A DNA stretch of 63,518 nt from JBFKMV01 sp041629655 (GTDB taxonomy: Bacteria > Acidobacteriota > Polarisedimenticolia > Polarisedimenticolales > Polarisedimenticolaceae). The position numbers were made by a program, and so were the translations under genes. Positions 43,300-55,134 of the stretch are shown here, in pieces. The stretch is taken from assembly GCA_041629655.1 (NCBI GenBank), contig JBFKMV010000003.1, positions 1-63,518 of the forward strand, read 5' to 3'. Under the pieces are notes generated by a model that searched no databases, was not told where the DNA came from, and saw only the letters and a program-made list of their open reading frames with translations. Within the stretch, counting starts at the first letter, position 1; every line of letters starts with the position of its first letter.

Positions 43300-44501
43300 T
43301 TACTTCCCCGCCAGCGCCACGACCGGGTCCAGCCGCGCGGCGCGGCGCGCCGGCAGCGCACCGAAGGTCACGCCGACCAGCACTGACATCGCGACCGCCC
43401 CGGCGACGGCCCAGTCGGGCGCGTCCACCGGGAAGCCGGGGTACAGCTCCATGAACCCGCGGCCGAGCAGGTTGCCCACCGCGAGGCCCAGCGCTCCGCC
43501 GAGGCTCGACAGCACGGCGGCCTCGACCAGAAACACGAGCAGGATCTGTCCCGGGCTCGCGCCGAGCGCCTTGAGCAGGCCGATCTCGGCGGTGCGCTCG
43601 GAGACCGAGACCAGCATCACGTTCATGATCCCGATGCCGGCCACCGAGAGCGAGATCGCCGCGATCCCCGCCAGCGCCGCCGTCAGCGCGACCAGGATCC
43701 GGCCGAAGGTCGACAGCACCGCGTCCTGGGTCAGCACCGTGATGTCCTCGACGCCGTCGTGGCGCTCGCGGACCAGGTCGATCACCTTCTGCTTGGCGGT
43801 CTCGATCTCCTCGTGGCTGCGCACCTCGACGAAGATGCGAAACAGACTCGACTGGTTGAACAGCTTCATCCCCGAGCGCACCGGGACGTGCACCATGTCG
43901 TCGAGGTCCATGCCGATCGAGGTGCCCCGCGGGGCCATCACGCCGATGATGCGGAAGCGGCGGTCGCCGAGGCTCAGGAACTCGCCCAGCGGGTTGATCT
44001 CGGGGAACAGCTCTTGCTGCACCTTGGCGCCCAGCACGCAGACGCCGAGACCCTCGCTGGCCGCGCCCGCGGGCAGGTAGCGCCCGAGCTGGGTCTCGAT
44101 CCCGCGGATGCGCAGGAACTCCGCGGTCGTGCCGGCGACCGTGATGTCGCGCGTCTTGGGCCCCCAGCTGGCCGGGGCCTCGCCGAGCGAGATCGGGGCG
44201 ACCCGGCGCACCTCGGGGATCCAGCGCTCGATCGCCTCCGCGTCGGCGACGGTCAGGTCGTTGGGCACGCCGCCGAAGATCGGCGCCATGCCGGTGGTCT
44301 CGGTCTTGCCCGGCAGCACGATCAGCAGGTTGGTGCCGAGCTGCGAGAATTCGCCGACCACGTACTGGCGGGCCCCCTCGCCGAGGCTGGTCAGCACGAT
44401 CACCGAGGCCACGCCGATCGCCACGCCGAGCAGCGACAGCACCGTGCGCAAACGGTGGCCGCGCAGCGCGCCGGTGGAGAACCGCAGCAGGTCGAGCGGG
44501 C

Positions 44502-44505
<4 letters not shown>
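43300..44505 (-). CDS. MacB-type ABC transporter permease (first copy)
   Basis: A 401-residue FtsX/MacB-like permease: helix 1 (LRTVLSLLGVAIGVASVIVL), periplasmic domain with ITVAGTTAEFLRIRGIETQLG and VGRYLP-type segments, then three helices with VSERTAEIGLLKALGASPGQIL and the terminal PARRAARLDPVVALAGK. GTG start overlaps the ATPase stop by 4 nt. With the ATPase, second permease and membrane-fusion protein it makes a tripartite-type exporter for a peptide, lipid or small molecule; an outer-membrane TolC gene is not in the window. Confidence 0.9.
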
Positions 44506-45196
<691 letters not shown>

Positions 45197-45200
<4 letters not shown>

Positions 45201-46360
45201 TTCAGCGTCTCGCCGGTCACGCGGACCGTGGCGCCCTCCTGCACCTCGACGCGGTCCAGCGACACGACGACCAGCTCGTCCGCGGCCAACCCCTCGACGA
45301 TCTCGGTGAAGGCCCAGTTGCTGAGACCGGCCTCGACCTGTCGCGCCGCGAGCACGTCGCCGTCGACCACCAGGACGCGCTTGCCCTCGACCAGCGCGTA
45401 GCTCGGGATGCGCAGCACGTCCTCCCGGGAGTCCAGGATCACCTCGACGTCGGCCGAGGTGCCCGGCAGCAGCGTGGCGGCGAACCCCGCGTCCTCGAAC
45501 TCCACCTCGACCTCGAACGTCCGGCTGTGCTCCTCGATGTCGAGCACGTACGGCGCGACGCGCGTCACGCGGCCCGCGAACTCGCGCCCCGGGTAGGCGT
45601 CGAGCGTGATCCGCACCGGCTGGCCGACGTGGACCTTGGCCACGTCCACCTCGTCCAGCGGCGCGCTGACGTAGATCCGGCTGGGCTGGATCAGCTCGAT
45701 CACCGGCGGGATCGGCACGCCCGGCGGCGAGGGGGTGATCCACTCGCCGACCTCCGTGGAGACCTCGGCGACCACGCCGTCGAACGGCGCGCGCAGCACG
45801 GTCTTGGACAGGTTGACGCGCGCCAGCGTCAGCGCGGCCTCGGCCTCGCGCACCTTGGCCGCGCCCGCCTCGCACGACGCCACCGCCACGTCGCGACGAC
45901 TCTCCAGCTGGTCCAGCAGCTCCCTGGAGACGATGTCGTCGTCGGCCAGCTTGAGATAGCGCGCGTACTCGCGCTCGGCCTGCGCGGCCGACAGGCAGGC
46001 CTCGCGCTCGCCGGCGCGGGCCGCCACCTGCGCGCGCTGCTGCAGCTCGACCTGCGCCCGGTAGTCCTCGTCGGCCAGCCGCATCAACACCGCACCGCGC
46101 TCGACGCGATCGCCGTCCTTGACGCGAAGCTCGACGACGCGGCCGCCGATCTCGGGGCTCAACGTTGCGCGCAACCGCGACTGGACCGTGCCGGCCTTGC
46201 TGTTGGTGACGGTTTCCTCGACCCGGCCGCTGGCCACGCGGAACACCGTCACCGGCACGGGGTCGGGTTTCAGCACGGTCAGCCGCAGGGCCACGGCGAC
46301 GGCGGCGACGAGCAGCAGCAGTAGCAGCAGGCGGATCCAGGGAGATCTCATTGGGGCCAT
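45197..46360 (-). CDS. Periplasmic membrane-fusion protein (HlyD/MacA family)
   Basis: A 387-residue adaptor with an N-terminal membrane anchor (LLLLLLLVAAVAVAL). The split lipoyl domain is at TLSPEIGGRVVELRVKDGDRVERGAVLMRL and VLRAPFDGVVAEVSTEVGEW, separated by a coiled-coil hairpin (about 100-170). Beta-barrel and membrane-proximal domains follow (DVEVILDSREDVLRIPSYAL). It couples the inner-membrane ABC exporter to an outer-membrane channel. ATG at 46360 overlaps a TAACAT hexamer (46364-46359). If that is the -10, translation would begin at the ATG at 46351 (MRSPWIRLL) on a leaderless message. Confidence 0.9.
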
Positions 46361-46435
46361 GTTAGACCAGCGCGGGAGGGGGGTGCACGAATCCGGCGAC
46401 CCGATCGGGGCGCCGAATGGTCCGGTTTTCGGGGG

Positions 46436-46936
46436 TCAGTCCTGCTCGCCTGCGGGCTCTTCGTCGGTCACCGATTTGAACAGCAGCACCTCGCGGCCGC
46501 CCTTGCGGTGTTCCACGTGGTCCATCAGCTCGCGCATCAGGAAGATCCCGCGGCCGTGATCGAGGAACACTCGCTCGGCGTCCCGTGGATCCGGCACCTC
46601 CTCGGGCGCGAAGCCCTGGCCCTCGTCACGCACCAGGATCAGCACGCCGCCCTGGGGAGCGCCGTAACAGCGGAGCTGGACCTGCTTGTCGAGCGCGTTC
46701 TTGTTACCGTGGATGATCGCGTTGGCCAGCGCCTCGCGCAGCGCGATCTCCAGGTTGTCCCGGCCGTCGCCGAAGCGGCCCACCTCGTCGGCGACCTCCA
46801 TCACGCGCCGCACCGCGTCGTTGATCGCGTCGCGCGTGCTGGGAAGGGTGGTGCGGAAGCGAAGCTTGTAGCTCCGGCGGTCGAGCAGGTTGGGCCCGAC
46901 GGGCTCGTCCACGGGCGGTTTACTGCCGTCGCTCAC
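46436..46936 (-). CDS. RsbW-like serine kinase/anti-sigma ATP-binding protein
   Basis: A 166-residue GHKL ATPase of the HATPase_c_2 type. N-box: NLEIALREALANAIIHGNK; G1: VRDEGQGF; G2-like: HGRGIFLMRELMDHVE. There is no histidine phospho-acceptor domain. Family members bind sigma factors or anti-anti-sigma proteins and phosphorylate the latter. No STAS protein gene is adjacent, so the partner lies elsewhere. GTG at 46936 (VSDGSKPPVD) has GGAG 5 nt upstream; longer in-frame starts lack a ribosome-binding site. Confidence 0.88.
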   Translation of the reverse strand: MSDGSKPPVDEPVGPNLLDRRSYKLRFRTTLPSTRDAINDAVRRVMEVADEVGRFGDGRDNLEIALREALANAIIHGNKNALDKQVQLRCYGAPQGGVLILVRDEGQGFAPEEVPDPRDAERVFLDHGRGIFLMRELMDHVEHRKGGREVLLFKSVTDEEPAGEQD

Positions 46937-47079
46937 GGGTGCTCCGAGAGGCTCGGGGCCACGGGGGGGACGGGCCGTGCGGAGAGCATATCCCGACCCG
47001 GCCGCCGGAGCCAAGACCACGGGCGCTTGTGGCGGCGGCGCGGCTTGCCGTACCCTGGCCGGCCCCGGAGGAGCCGCCG

Positions 47080-47550
47080 ATGGCGCGACGCTACTGGCTG
47101 ATGAAGAGCGATCCCGAGACCTACGGGCTGGCCCAGCTCGAGCGCGAACCCGGCAAGCGCACCTGCTGGGACGGCGTTCGCAACTACCAGGCCAGGAACC
47201 TGCTGCGCGACCAGGTCCAAAAGGGCGACGGCGTGCTGTTCTATCACTCCCGCTCCAAGCCCCCGGCGGTCGTGGCCACCGCCAGGGTGGTCCGCGGCGG
47301 TTACCCCGACCCGTCGCAGTTCGACCCCCGCTCGCGCTACCACGACCCGAAATCCACCGAGCAGGCGCCGCGCTGGTACGCCGTGGACATCCAGCTCGAA
47401 AAGAAACTGGCGCAACCGGTGGATCTGCCCACGCTGCGCGACAAGCCGGCGCTCGGGAAGATGGCGTTGCTGCGCAAGGGCAACCGGCTGTCGGTGCAGC
47501 CGGTGACCGAGCAGGAGTGGAAGACGATCCTGAAGCTGGGCGGGTTGTGA
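47080..47550 (+). CDS. EVE domain protein
   Basis: A 156-residue protein of the EVE/PUA-like fold. Family features are YWLMKSDPETYGLAQL, TCWDGVRNYQARNLLRD, GDGVLFYHSRSKPPAVVATARV and RYHDPKS, with WYAVDIQLEKKL. EVE domains bind modified bases in DNA or RNA and often accompany modification-dependent nucleases; as a stand-alone protein the ligand is unknown. GGAGGAG precedes the ATG at 47080. The gene is divergent from the RsbW-like gene. Confidence 0.92.
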   Translation: MARRYWLMKSDPETYGLAQLEREPGKRTCWDGVRNYQARNLLRDQVQKGDGVLFYHSRSKPPAVVATARVVRGGYPDPSQFDPRSRYHDPKSTEQAPRWYAVDIQLEKKLAQPVDLPTLRDKPALGKMALLRKGNRLSVQPVTEQEWKTILKLGGL

Positions 47551-47631
47551 CGACCCTGGGGATTTGACTCCCCGGCCGTTAGCGCGTAAATAGGCCCGGG
47601 CCGATGTCTTCGAACACGACGGAGCGATCCC

Positions 47632-49147
<1,516 letters not shown>

Positions 49148-49155
<8 letters not shown>

Positions 49156-50314
49156 CGCCCGCAGCGCGCGACCGGAAGCGGATCCACTCGCCCGGCAGCG
49201 GCATCGTCCAGCTCTCGCCGCAGGGCCCGCAGCAACACGGGTCGGGTCCCGCCGGCCGGTGGTAGTCGCGCTTCATCTCGCGGTCCAGGCGTTCCAGGAA
49301 CTCGTTGGCGCGCCGGTCGGTCAACAGCGGCACGAAGCGCAGCGGCCGGTCGGTGGGCCGGAAGAAGTCCTCGTAGTGGGTGACCAGCGCGTGGCGCGCG
49401 CGGCTGCGGCGCAGGATGCCCTCGGGGTAGCTCTCGACCAGCCAGAACGAGGGCATGCACAGCACGGCCAGGTCCACCGGGCCCCCGTCCGCGATGACCG
49501 GCTCTCCGGGGAACCCCAGCGGCGGCTCGCTGACCGCGTCCTGGAGGTGGATCCGGAAGCGCACCGTCTCGAGGTCCTCGGCGAGCAGGTCGATCAGGAA
49601 CGCGTGCGTCCGCCCTTCCTTCATCGCGCGGAAGCGGCGGCGCGTCCAGTCCTCCTCGCTCCACGGCTCCGCCACCTCGCCCTTGCCGTAGTGGAAGAAG
49701 GACAGGTGCGGCGCGTGTCCGGAGGGCAGCGGCAGCACGCGCAGCGGCAGCGACGCGCCGTCGTGCCGGAACCGGATCCAGGGGTCGTCGTCCCGCGGTA
49801 GCTCGACGTCGATCAGCCGTCCGGCGCCGCAGCACCCTTCGAGCAGCCGCTGGCCGCTGCGGTTGACCAGCACGGCGGTGCGCGGGTCGAGCCGCGGGAG
49901 GATCGACGGCAGGTCGCCGACGTGGTCGTAGTGCGCGTGCCCGGCCAGCACGATCCGCACGCGCTCGAGCGGGAGACCCACCAGCCCGCGCTCGATCGCG
50001 GCCTCGTCGCGCCCGGCGCGGCCGAACGCGGCGCGCCGCATCCCGGGGTTGGAGAAGTACGGCGCGCTGAGCACCGCGACGCCGCGCCACTCGATCCACA
50101 CGCCGCTGGCGCCGAGATAGCGCACCAGCACGTCGTCCGGCCCCGCCGCCGGTCGCGGCGCCGGGTCGCAGGGCGGCCGCGAGAAATCGAAGTCGCCGGG
50201 GTGGTTTCTGACCAGCGGCGCGCGGACCCGGTGGCCGTGGCAGCCCGCGGCGGCGATCGCGGCGGCGACGACCGCCGCCAGGCCGGCCGCCGCGACGAGG
50301 TAGCGAGCCCGCAC
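49148..50314 (-). CDS. MBL-fold hydrolase, lipoprotein (UlaG/NAPE-PLD-like)
   Basis: A 388-residue protein. With GTG at 50314 (GGAG 5 nt upstream, 11 nt after the preceding stop) the N-terminus is a signal peptide ending in AAAGC, a lipobox. The metallo-beta-lactamase motif is GHAHYDHVGDL; YLGASGVWIEWRG and LPSGHAPHLSFFHYGKGE are NAPE-PLD/UlaG-like. The C-terminus has CCCGPCGESW, a cysteine cluster that could bind a metal. An in-frame ATG at 50347 would overlap the upstream gene and is less likely. Substrate unknown; periplasmic or outer-membrane location expected. Confidence 0.8.
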
Positions 50315-50324
50315 CGGCGCTCCG

Positions 50325-50663
50325 CTAGCCCGTGGCCAGCAGCGCATCCACCTTGGCGGCGCAGATGAAGTCGTTGTCGGACAGCCCGCCGATCGAGTGG
50401 GTGCTGTAGCGCACGGTGCAGCGGTTGTAGCCGACCTCCATGTCGGGATGGTGGTCCTCGGTGTGGGCGATCCAGGCCACCGCGTTGACGAAGGCCATGG
50501 TGCGCCAGTAGTTCTTGAACTCGAACGTCCGCCGCAGCTGCTTGCCGTCCTCGCCGACGGTCCAGCCGGCGAGCTGTCCGAGCAGCTCCCGGCAGCGGTC
50601 GGGCGAAAGCGGCGGGGTCCCGGACTGAGAGGGCCGGCAGCGCCGGCTGGCCAGGTCGCTCAT
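50325..50663 (-). CDS. phhB: Pterin-4a-carbinolamine dehydratase
   Basis: A 112-residue protein of the PCD/DCoH family. The catalytic motif EDHHPDMEVGYNRC and the following VRYSTHSIGGLSDNDF are complete, and FEFKNYWRTMAFVNAVAWIAHTE matches the family helix. It regenerates tetrahydrobiopterin after phenylalanine hydroxylase or acts in a related pterin pathway; no hydroxylase gene is in this window. It lies directly upstream of the MBL lipoprotein gene. Confidence 0.95.
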   Translation of the reverse strand: MSDLASRRCRPSQSGTPPLSPDRCRELLGQLAGWTVGEDGKQLRRTFEFKNYWRTMAFVNAVAWIAHTEDHHPDMEVGYNRCTVRYSTHSIGGLSDNDFICAAKVDALLATG

Positions 50664-50774
50664 CGGGGGTCCTCCTGGGAATCCCGGATTGTCGCACGCC
50701 GCGGGGGTGCCGCGGTGCCCGCCGGCGATCCCGGGAACAAGTACCGTTCCGGTCGAGGTTTACGGGGTTTCGCG

Positions 50775-50804
50775 CTGGCATCGCGGGGGCGGTCGAACTA
50801 CAAT
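50775..50804 (+). promoter_or_regulatory. Candidate promoter for the acyl-CoA dehydrogenase gene
   Basis: CTGGCA (50775-50780) and TACAAT (50799-50804) are 18 bp apart, matching four and five of six consensus positions. Start near 50811 leaves a leader of about 45 nt to the ATG at 50856. Confidence 0.45.
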
Positions 50805-50855
50805 CACGCTGTCCGTTCCTGTCCGGCACCCGAAACCCTAGCCAGCGAGGCCGCC

Positions 50856-52760
50856 ATGAGCGCCAAACACGAAAAGGTCGAAACCGCAGCCGAACGCGAG
50901 TCCCGCCTGGTCGCCGAGTCGGCCCGCGAGACGGAGTGGAGGCAGCCCAGCTTCATGCGTGAGATGTTCCTGGGCCGCTTCCGTCTCTCCGCGGTGCACC
51001 CGTACCCCATGACCGAGCAGGAGCGCCCCGAGTTCCGGGAGTTCTTCGACCGTCTGAAGCGCTTCATGGCCGAGGAGGTCGATTCCGCCGCCATCGACGC
51101 GACGGGCGAGTACCCGCCGGAGGTGATCGACGGCCTCAAGCGGATGGGTGCCTTCGGGATGAAGATCCCGCGCAAGTACGGCGGCCTGGGCATGAACCAG
51201 GTCGAGTACTCGAAGATCATGGAGATGCTGGGCAGCGCGGACGGTAACATCTCGGCGCTGCTCTCGGCCCACCAGTCGATCGGCGTGCCGCAGCCGCTGA
51301 AGATGTTCGGCACCGAGGCGCAGAAGCAGAAGTACCTGCCGCGCTGCGCGGCGGGGGCGATCTCGGCGTTCGCGCTGACCGAGGACGCCGTCGGCTCCGA
51401 CCCGGCCCGGCTGGCCACCACCATCGAGCTGACGCCCGAGGGCGACGCCTACATCCTCAACGGCTCCAAGCTGTGGTGCACCAACGGCACGATCGCCGAG
51501 CTGTTGGTGGTGATGGCCCGCAACCAGAAGAAGAAGATCAGCGCGCTGGTGGTCGAGACCTCGTGGCCCGGCGTGACGATCGAGCACCGCTGCCGGTTCA
51601 TGGGGCTCAAGGCGCTGGCCAACGCCGTGATCCGCTTCGACAACGTGCGCGTGCCGCGCGAGAACCTGATCGGCAAGGAGGGCCAGGGGCTCAAGATCGC
51701 GCTGGTCACGCTGAACACCGGGCGGCTGAGCCTGCCCGCCGGCTGCCTCGGCGGGGCCCGGATGGCGCTCAAGATCTGCCGCGAGTGGGCGGCGGAGCGC
51801 GAGCAGTGGGGCCAGGCGATCGGCAAGCACGAGGCGATCACGCACAAGCTGGCCGACATGGCGGCGATGGTGTTCGCGATGGAGGCCGTCTCCAACCTGG
51901 CCAGCGAGATGGCCGACCGCGGCAACTACGACATCCGTCTGGAAGCCGCGGCGGCCAAGGAGTACATCAGCTCCAACGCCTGGCGGATCGTCGACGAGAC
52001 GATGCAGATCCGCGGAGGCCGGGGCTACGAGACCGAGCATTCCCTGGCCGCGCGTGGCGAGAAACCGATCCCGGTCGAGCGGGCGATGCGGGACTCGAGG
52101 ATCAACACGATCTTCGAAGGCTCCAGCGAGATCATGCACCTGTTCATGGCCCGCGAGGCGGTGGACCGCCACCTCCAGGTCGCCGGGATGATGATCGATC
52201 CCAAGAAGAGCCTGGGTCAGAAGCTGTCCGCGCTGCCGCGGATCGCGGCGTTCTACGGCACGTGGTACCCGACGCGCTGGCTCGGCTGGGGACACTGGCC
52301 GCGGTTCGGGGAGTTCGGCAAGCTGGCCCGGCACGTGCGCTTTGTCGAGCGCACCACGCGCAAGCTGTCCCGCGCGTTCTTCCACGGCATGGTGATCCAC
52401 GGCGCGCGGCTGCAGCGCAAGCAGGCCAGCCTGTTCCGGTTGATCGACGTGGCCAACGAGCTGTTGGCGATGTCGGCCGCGGTGGCCCGCGCGCAGCGGA
52501 TGGTCAACAACGACAATCCCGACGCCCGGCACGCGGTGCAGCTGACCGACCTGTTCTGCCGCGGGGCGCGTCGCCGCGTCAAGCAGCTGTTCCGCGACCT
52601 GTGGCGCAACGACGACGTGCGCAAGTACGGCGTGGGGCGCACGGTGCTCGACGGCCGGCACACCTGGCTCGAGCGGGACATCGTGCTGCGCGCCGCGGAC
52701 ACGGCGCCCGCCGCGGTGCGGGAGCGGGTGGAGGAGCCGGACGTCTCGCCCGTCGGCTGA
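50856..52760 (+). CDS. Acyl-CoA dehydrogenase with C-terminal extension
   Basis: A 634-residue flavoenzyme, longer than the about 380 of classical members. N-terminal helical domain: GAFGMKIPRKYGGLGMNQVEY; FAD contacts: AFALTEDAVGSDPARLATT and LNGSKLWCTNG; C-domain: LNTGRLSLPAGCLGGARM, QIRGGRGYETEHSL and NTIFEGSSEIMHLFMAREA with the catalytic Glu. The C-terminal about 170 residues (from YPTRWLGWGHWPRFGEFGKL) are a helical extension as in VLCAD/ACAD9-type enzymes, where it supports dimer or membrane contact. It acts in fatty-acid beta-oxidation. Confidence 0.93.
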   Translation: MSAKHEKVETAAERESRLVAESARETEWRQPSFMREMFLGRFRLSAVHPYPMTEQERPEFREFFDRLKRFMAEEVDSAAIDATGEYPPEVIDGLKRMGAFGMKIPRKYGGLGMNQVEYSKIMEMLGSADGNISALLSAHQSIGVPQPLKMFGTEAQKQKYLPRCAAGAISAFALTEDAVGSDPARLATTIELTPEGDAYILNGSKLWCTNGTIAELLVVMARNQKKKISALVVETSWPGVTIEHRCRFMGLKALANAVIRFDNVRVPRENLIGKEGQGLKIALVTLNTGRLSLPAGCLGGARMALKICREWAAEREQWGQAIGKHEAITHKLADMAAMVFAMEAVSNLASEMADRGNYDIRLEAAAAKEYISSNAWRIVDETMQIRGGRGYETEHSLAARGEKPIPVERAMRDSRINTIFEGSSEIMHLFMAREAVDRHLQVAGMMIDPKKSLGQKLSALPRIAAFYGTWYPTRWLGWGHWPRFGEFGKLARHVRFVERTTRKLSRAFFHGMVIHGARLQRKQASLFRLIDVANELLAMSAAVARAQRMVNNDNPDARHAVQLTDLFCRGARRRVKQLFRDLWRNDDVRKYGVGRTVLDGRHTWLERDIVLRAADTAPAAVRERVEEPDVSPVG

Positions 52761-52773
52761 GCGAGGATCCGGT

Positions 52774-52926
52774 TCAGGCGTCGAGCCGTGGCGGCTCGTG
52801 GCCTCCCGCGTCCAGACGCTGCGCGATGCGCTCCACCGCCGCGACCAGTCGCGTCATCAGCGACAGCGCGTAGACCACCAGGCCCACGTAGAGCAGGGTC
52901 ATCAGGGCCACGATCGCGATCTGCAT
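52774..52926 (-). CDS. 50-residue single-helix membrane microprotein
   Basis: The frame reads MQIAIVALMTLLYVGLVVYA, then LSLMTRLVAAVERIAQRLDA, and ends GGHEPPRLDA. Residues 3-24 form one membrane helix and the following 16 residues an amphipathic helix. GGAGG stands 6 nt before the ATG at 52926. It lies 55 nt downstream of the sulfatase-fold gene on the same strand, in a gap with no other gene. No family is recognised; such proteins often act as small membrane-complex subunits. The strong ribosome-binding site and clean topology support it as real. Confidence 0.65.
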   Translation of the reverse strand: MQIAIVALMTLLYVGLVVYALSLMTRLVAAVERIAQRLDAGGHEPPRLDA

Positions 52927-52981
52927 CGTTCGCCTCCGGGTTGACGGCCCGCCCGCGCCCGCCGCGGGCCCGGCCGTCGGA

Positions 52982-55066
52982 TCACTGGACGTAACCGAGC
53001 GACCGCAGCCGCTCCAGGGTCTCCGGCGACATCGTCGGCGCCTCCGCGGTGGCGGGCGCGACCGCCGCGAGCCACGCCTCGAGCCGCCGCGTCATCTCCG
53101 CGGCGGCGGGGTGCGCGCCGAACAGGTTCCGCGTCTCGCGGGGATCGTCCCGCAGGTCGTACAGCGCCGCCGCCGCGTCCTTCCCGCGAATCAGCTTCAG
53201 CTCGTCGTGGAACAACGCGCGCTCGACGCGGTGGAACCGCTCGTGCAGCGCCCAGGCGCGCGGCCCGGGATACGACTCGGCGACCACGGGGCCCGGTCGC
53301 GGCAGCGCGAGGTTACGCAGGCCGATCCCGTGCAGGCCGCCGGGTGAGGGGAGGCCCACGACGTCCAGCACCGTGGGCAGGACGTCGACCAGGCTGACGG
53401 GCTGCTCCACCACCGTTCCGCTCGCCGCGCCGGGGAACCGGATCACCAGCGGCACGTGCACCAGCCCCTGGTGCACCGACACGCCGTGCCCGAACAGCCC
53501 GTGCTCGCCGAACAGCTGCCCGTGGTCCGAGAACACCACGACCAGCGTGCGCTCGGTCAGCTCCAGCGCGTCGAGTCGTTCGAACAGCGCGCCCAGCCGG
53601 TCGTCGATGTAGGCGATCCCCCCGTCGTACTGCGACACCAGGTGCTCGAGCTCCTCGGCGGAGGCCTCGCGGGTCCGCCCGTTGACGCCGCCGTTCAGGG
53701 CGTGGAAGTCGTCGAGCGTGAACGAGGGGTCCTTGCCCGGCCAGCGCGTGTCGAACGGTGGCGGCGGGATGTACGGCTCGTGGGCGTCCATGTAGTTCAG
53801 GAACAGCAGGAACGGCCGGCCGCTCCCGGCCAGCTCGCCCAGCCGGCGGAACGCCTCGCGGTTGATCGTGTCCGCGCGCCGGGTCTTGAGGTCGAAGCTC
53901 GCCGGCGACGAGAAGCGGGTCAGCAGCTCGCGCACGCCGCGCCGCAGCAGGTACGCGGCGGGCTTGCCGAGGAACGGGACCGGGCGTCGCGCGTCCCAGA
54001 TCCGGAACCCGCGGTCGAGCTCGAAGTCGTGGCCGAGGAAGGCGTAGTTGGCGGTGATGCCGACGGTCTCGTATCCCGCCGCGGCGAGGATCTCGGCGAG
54101 CGTCGTCAGCCCCGCGGGCAGCGGGTAGCCGGCGGCCGGTCGCGGCGACGCGTCCAGCTCGCCGAAGTGCGCCCCGTGTCCCCGCGCGTAGAGCCCGGTG
54201 AACACCGAGGCATGGGAGGACAGCGTCTGGTCGGCGGTGGACGCGGCCCGGGCGAAGGTGGTCGCGCCGCGCGCGAACTCCGCCAGCTCGGGCGTGGTCT
54301 CCCGTGCGTAGCCGTACAGCGACAGGTGGTCGGCGCGCACGGTGTCCAGGCTGATCAGCAGCACGTTGGGCTGCTCGACCCCCGCGGGGGCCGGGGCTAC
54401 CGACACGACGTCGTCTCGCACGATGACCTGCTGCCGCAGCAGGAAACCGAGCGCGACCACCGCGACCGACGCCGCGACGAGCCAGGGCAAGGCGCCCCGC
54501 AGTCCGCTCCCGGACCGTCGCGCGACGAACCGCACGGCGAGCGAGATGACGAGCAGCCCCGCCAGGTTGATCGCGATCTCAAGCGCCTTGACCCCGGGCG
54601 AGGCGGCGACCGGGAACTCGACGATCAGCCACGGCACGAGCACCAGCACCGCGGCGGTGGTCAACGGGTTCACGGCGAAGCACAGCCGGCGGTTCCACAT
54701 CTCGCTCAGCGCCGCGGCCAGCAGCATCGCCGTCCACGCGGCCCACAGCGGCAGGCCGGCCGGGACGGTGGGGGCGGCGTGGAGCGCGAGGTGGACGGCG
54801 AATCCGACCAGCAGCACGAGGGTCGTGACCCGCTCCACGAACACCGCCCCGCGGCGGAACGCCGCGCCGAGCGACAAGGCCACCCCGACGCCCAGCAGCG
54901 GATACAGCCCGAACAGCAGCAGCGTCATGCCCGGGTGCGGCGGGTGGTAGGCGTGGCCCGGCAGGTACAGCCGGGGCAGCAGCACCGCGCAGGCCGTCTC
55001 GACCAGGGCGTACGAGAGCCCGACGACGAGGCCCGCGCGCGCGGCGGATCGGGTGCGTTCGGTCAC
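52982..55066 (-). CDS. Membrane-anchored sulfatase/phosphotransferase-fold protein
   Basis: A 694-residue protein. The N-terminal 215 residues have about six membrane segments. The alkaline-phosphatase-superfamily domain starts at 234 with NVLLISLDTVRADHLSLYGY (metal Asp). The nucleophile region is DQTLSSHASVFTGLYARGHG, where Thr281 takes the place of the formylglycine Cys of sulfatases and the C-x-P-x-R motif is missing. Metal motifs VVVFSDHGQLFGEHG and GHGVSVHQG follow. This resembles LtaS/PEtN-transferase-like relatives with a Thr nucleophile. The active site should be periplasmic. Annotation pipelines would call it sulfatase; phosphotransfer or phosphohydrolysis is more likely. Confidence 0.8.
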   Translation of the reverse strand: MTERTRSAARAGLVVGLSYALVETACAVLLPRLYLPGHAYHPPHPGMTLLLFGLYPLLGVGVALSLGAAFRRGAVFVERVTTLVLLVGFAVHLALHAAPTVPAGLPLWAAWTAMLLAAALSEMWNRRLCFAVNPLTTAAVLVLVPWLIVEFPVAASPGVKALEIAINLAGLLVISLAVRFVARRSGSGLRGALPWLVAASVAVVALGFLLRQQVIVRDDVVSVAPAPAGVEQPNVLLISLDTVRADHLSLYGYARETTPELAEFARGATTFARAASTADQTLSSHASVFTGLYARGHGAHFGELDASPRPAAGYPLPAGLTTLAEILAAAGYETVGITANYAFLGHDFELDRGFRIWDARRPVPFLGKPAAYLLRRGVRELLTRFSSPASFDLKTRRADTINREAFRRLGELAGSGRPFLLFLNYMDAHEPYIPPPPFDTRWPGKDPSFTLDDFHALNGGVNGRTREASAEELEHLVSQYDGGIAYIDDRLGALFERLDALELTERTLVVVFSDHGQLFGEHGLFGHGVSVHQGLVHVPLVIRFPGAASGTVVEQPVSLVDVLPTVLDVVGLPSPGGLHGIGLRNLALPRPGPVVAESYPGPRAWALHERFHRVERALFHDELKLIRGKDAAAALYDLRDDPRETRNLFGAHPAAAEMTRRLEAWLAAVAPATAEAPTMSPETLERLRSLGYVQ

Positions 55067-55078
55067 GACCCGCGCATT

Positions 55079-55109
55079 CTGACACGCCGGCCCGGGGTTG
55101 CGATAAGCT
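55079..55109 (+). promoter_or_regulatory. Candidate promoter for the amidase gene
   Basis: CTGACA (55079-55084) and TAAGCT (55104-55109) are 19 bp apart. The -35 matches five of six positions. CAGAAT on the minus strand (55080-55075) overlaps and could be the -10 of the divergent sulfatase-fold gene. Confidence 0.35.
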
Positions 55110-55134
55110 CGCCGTTCGAGACGGGAGGAGCACC

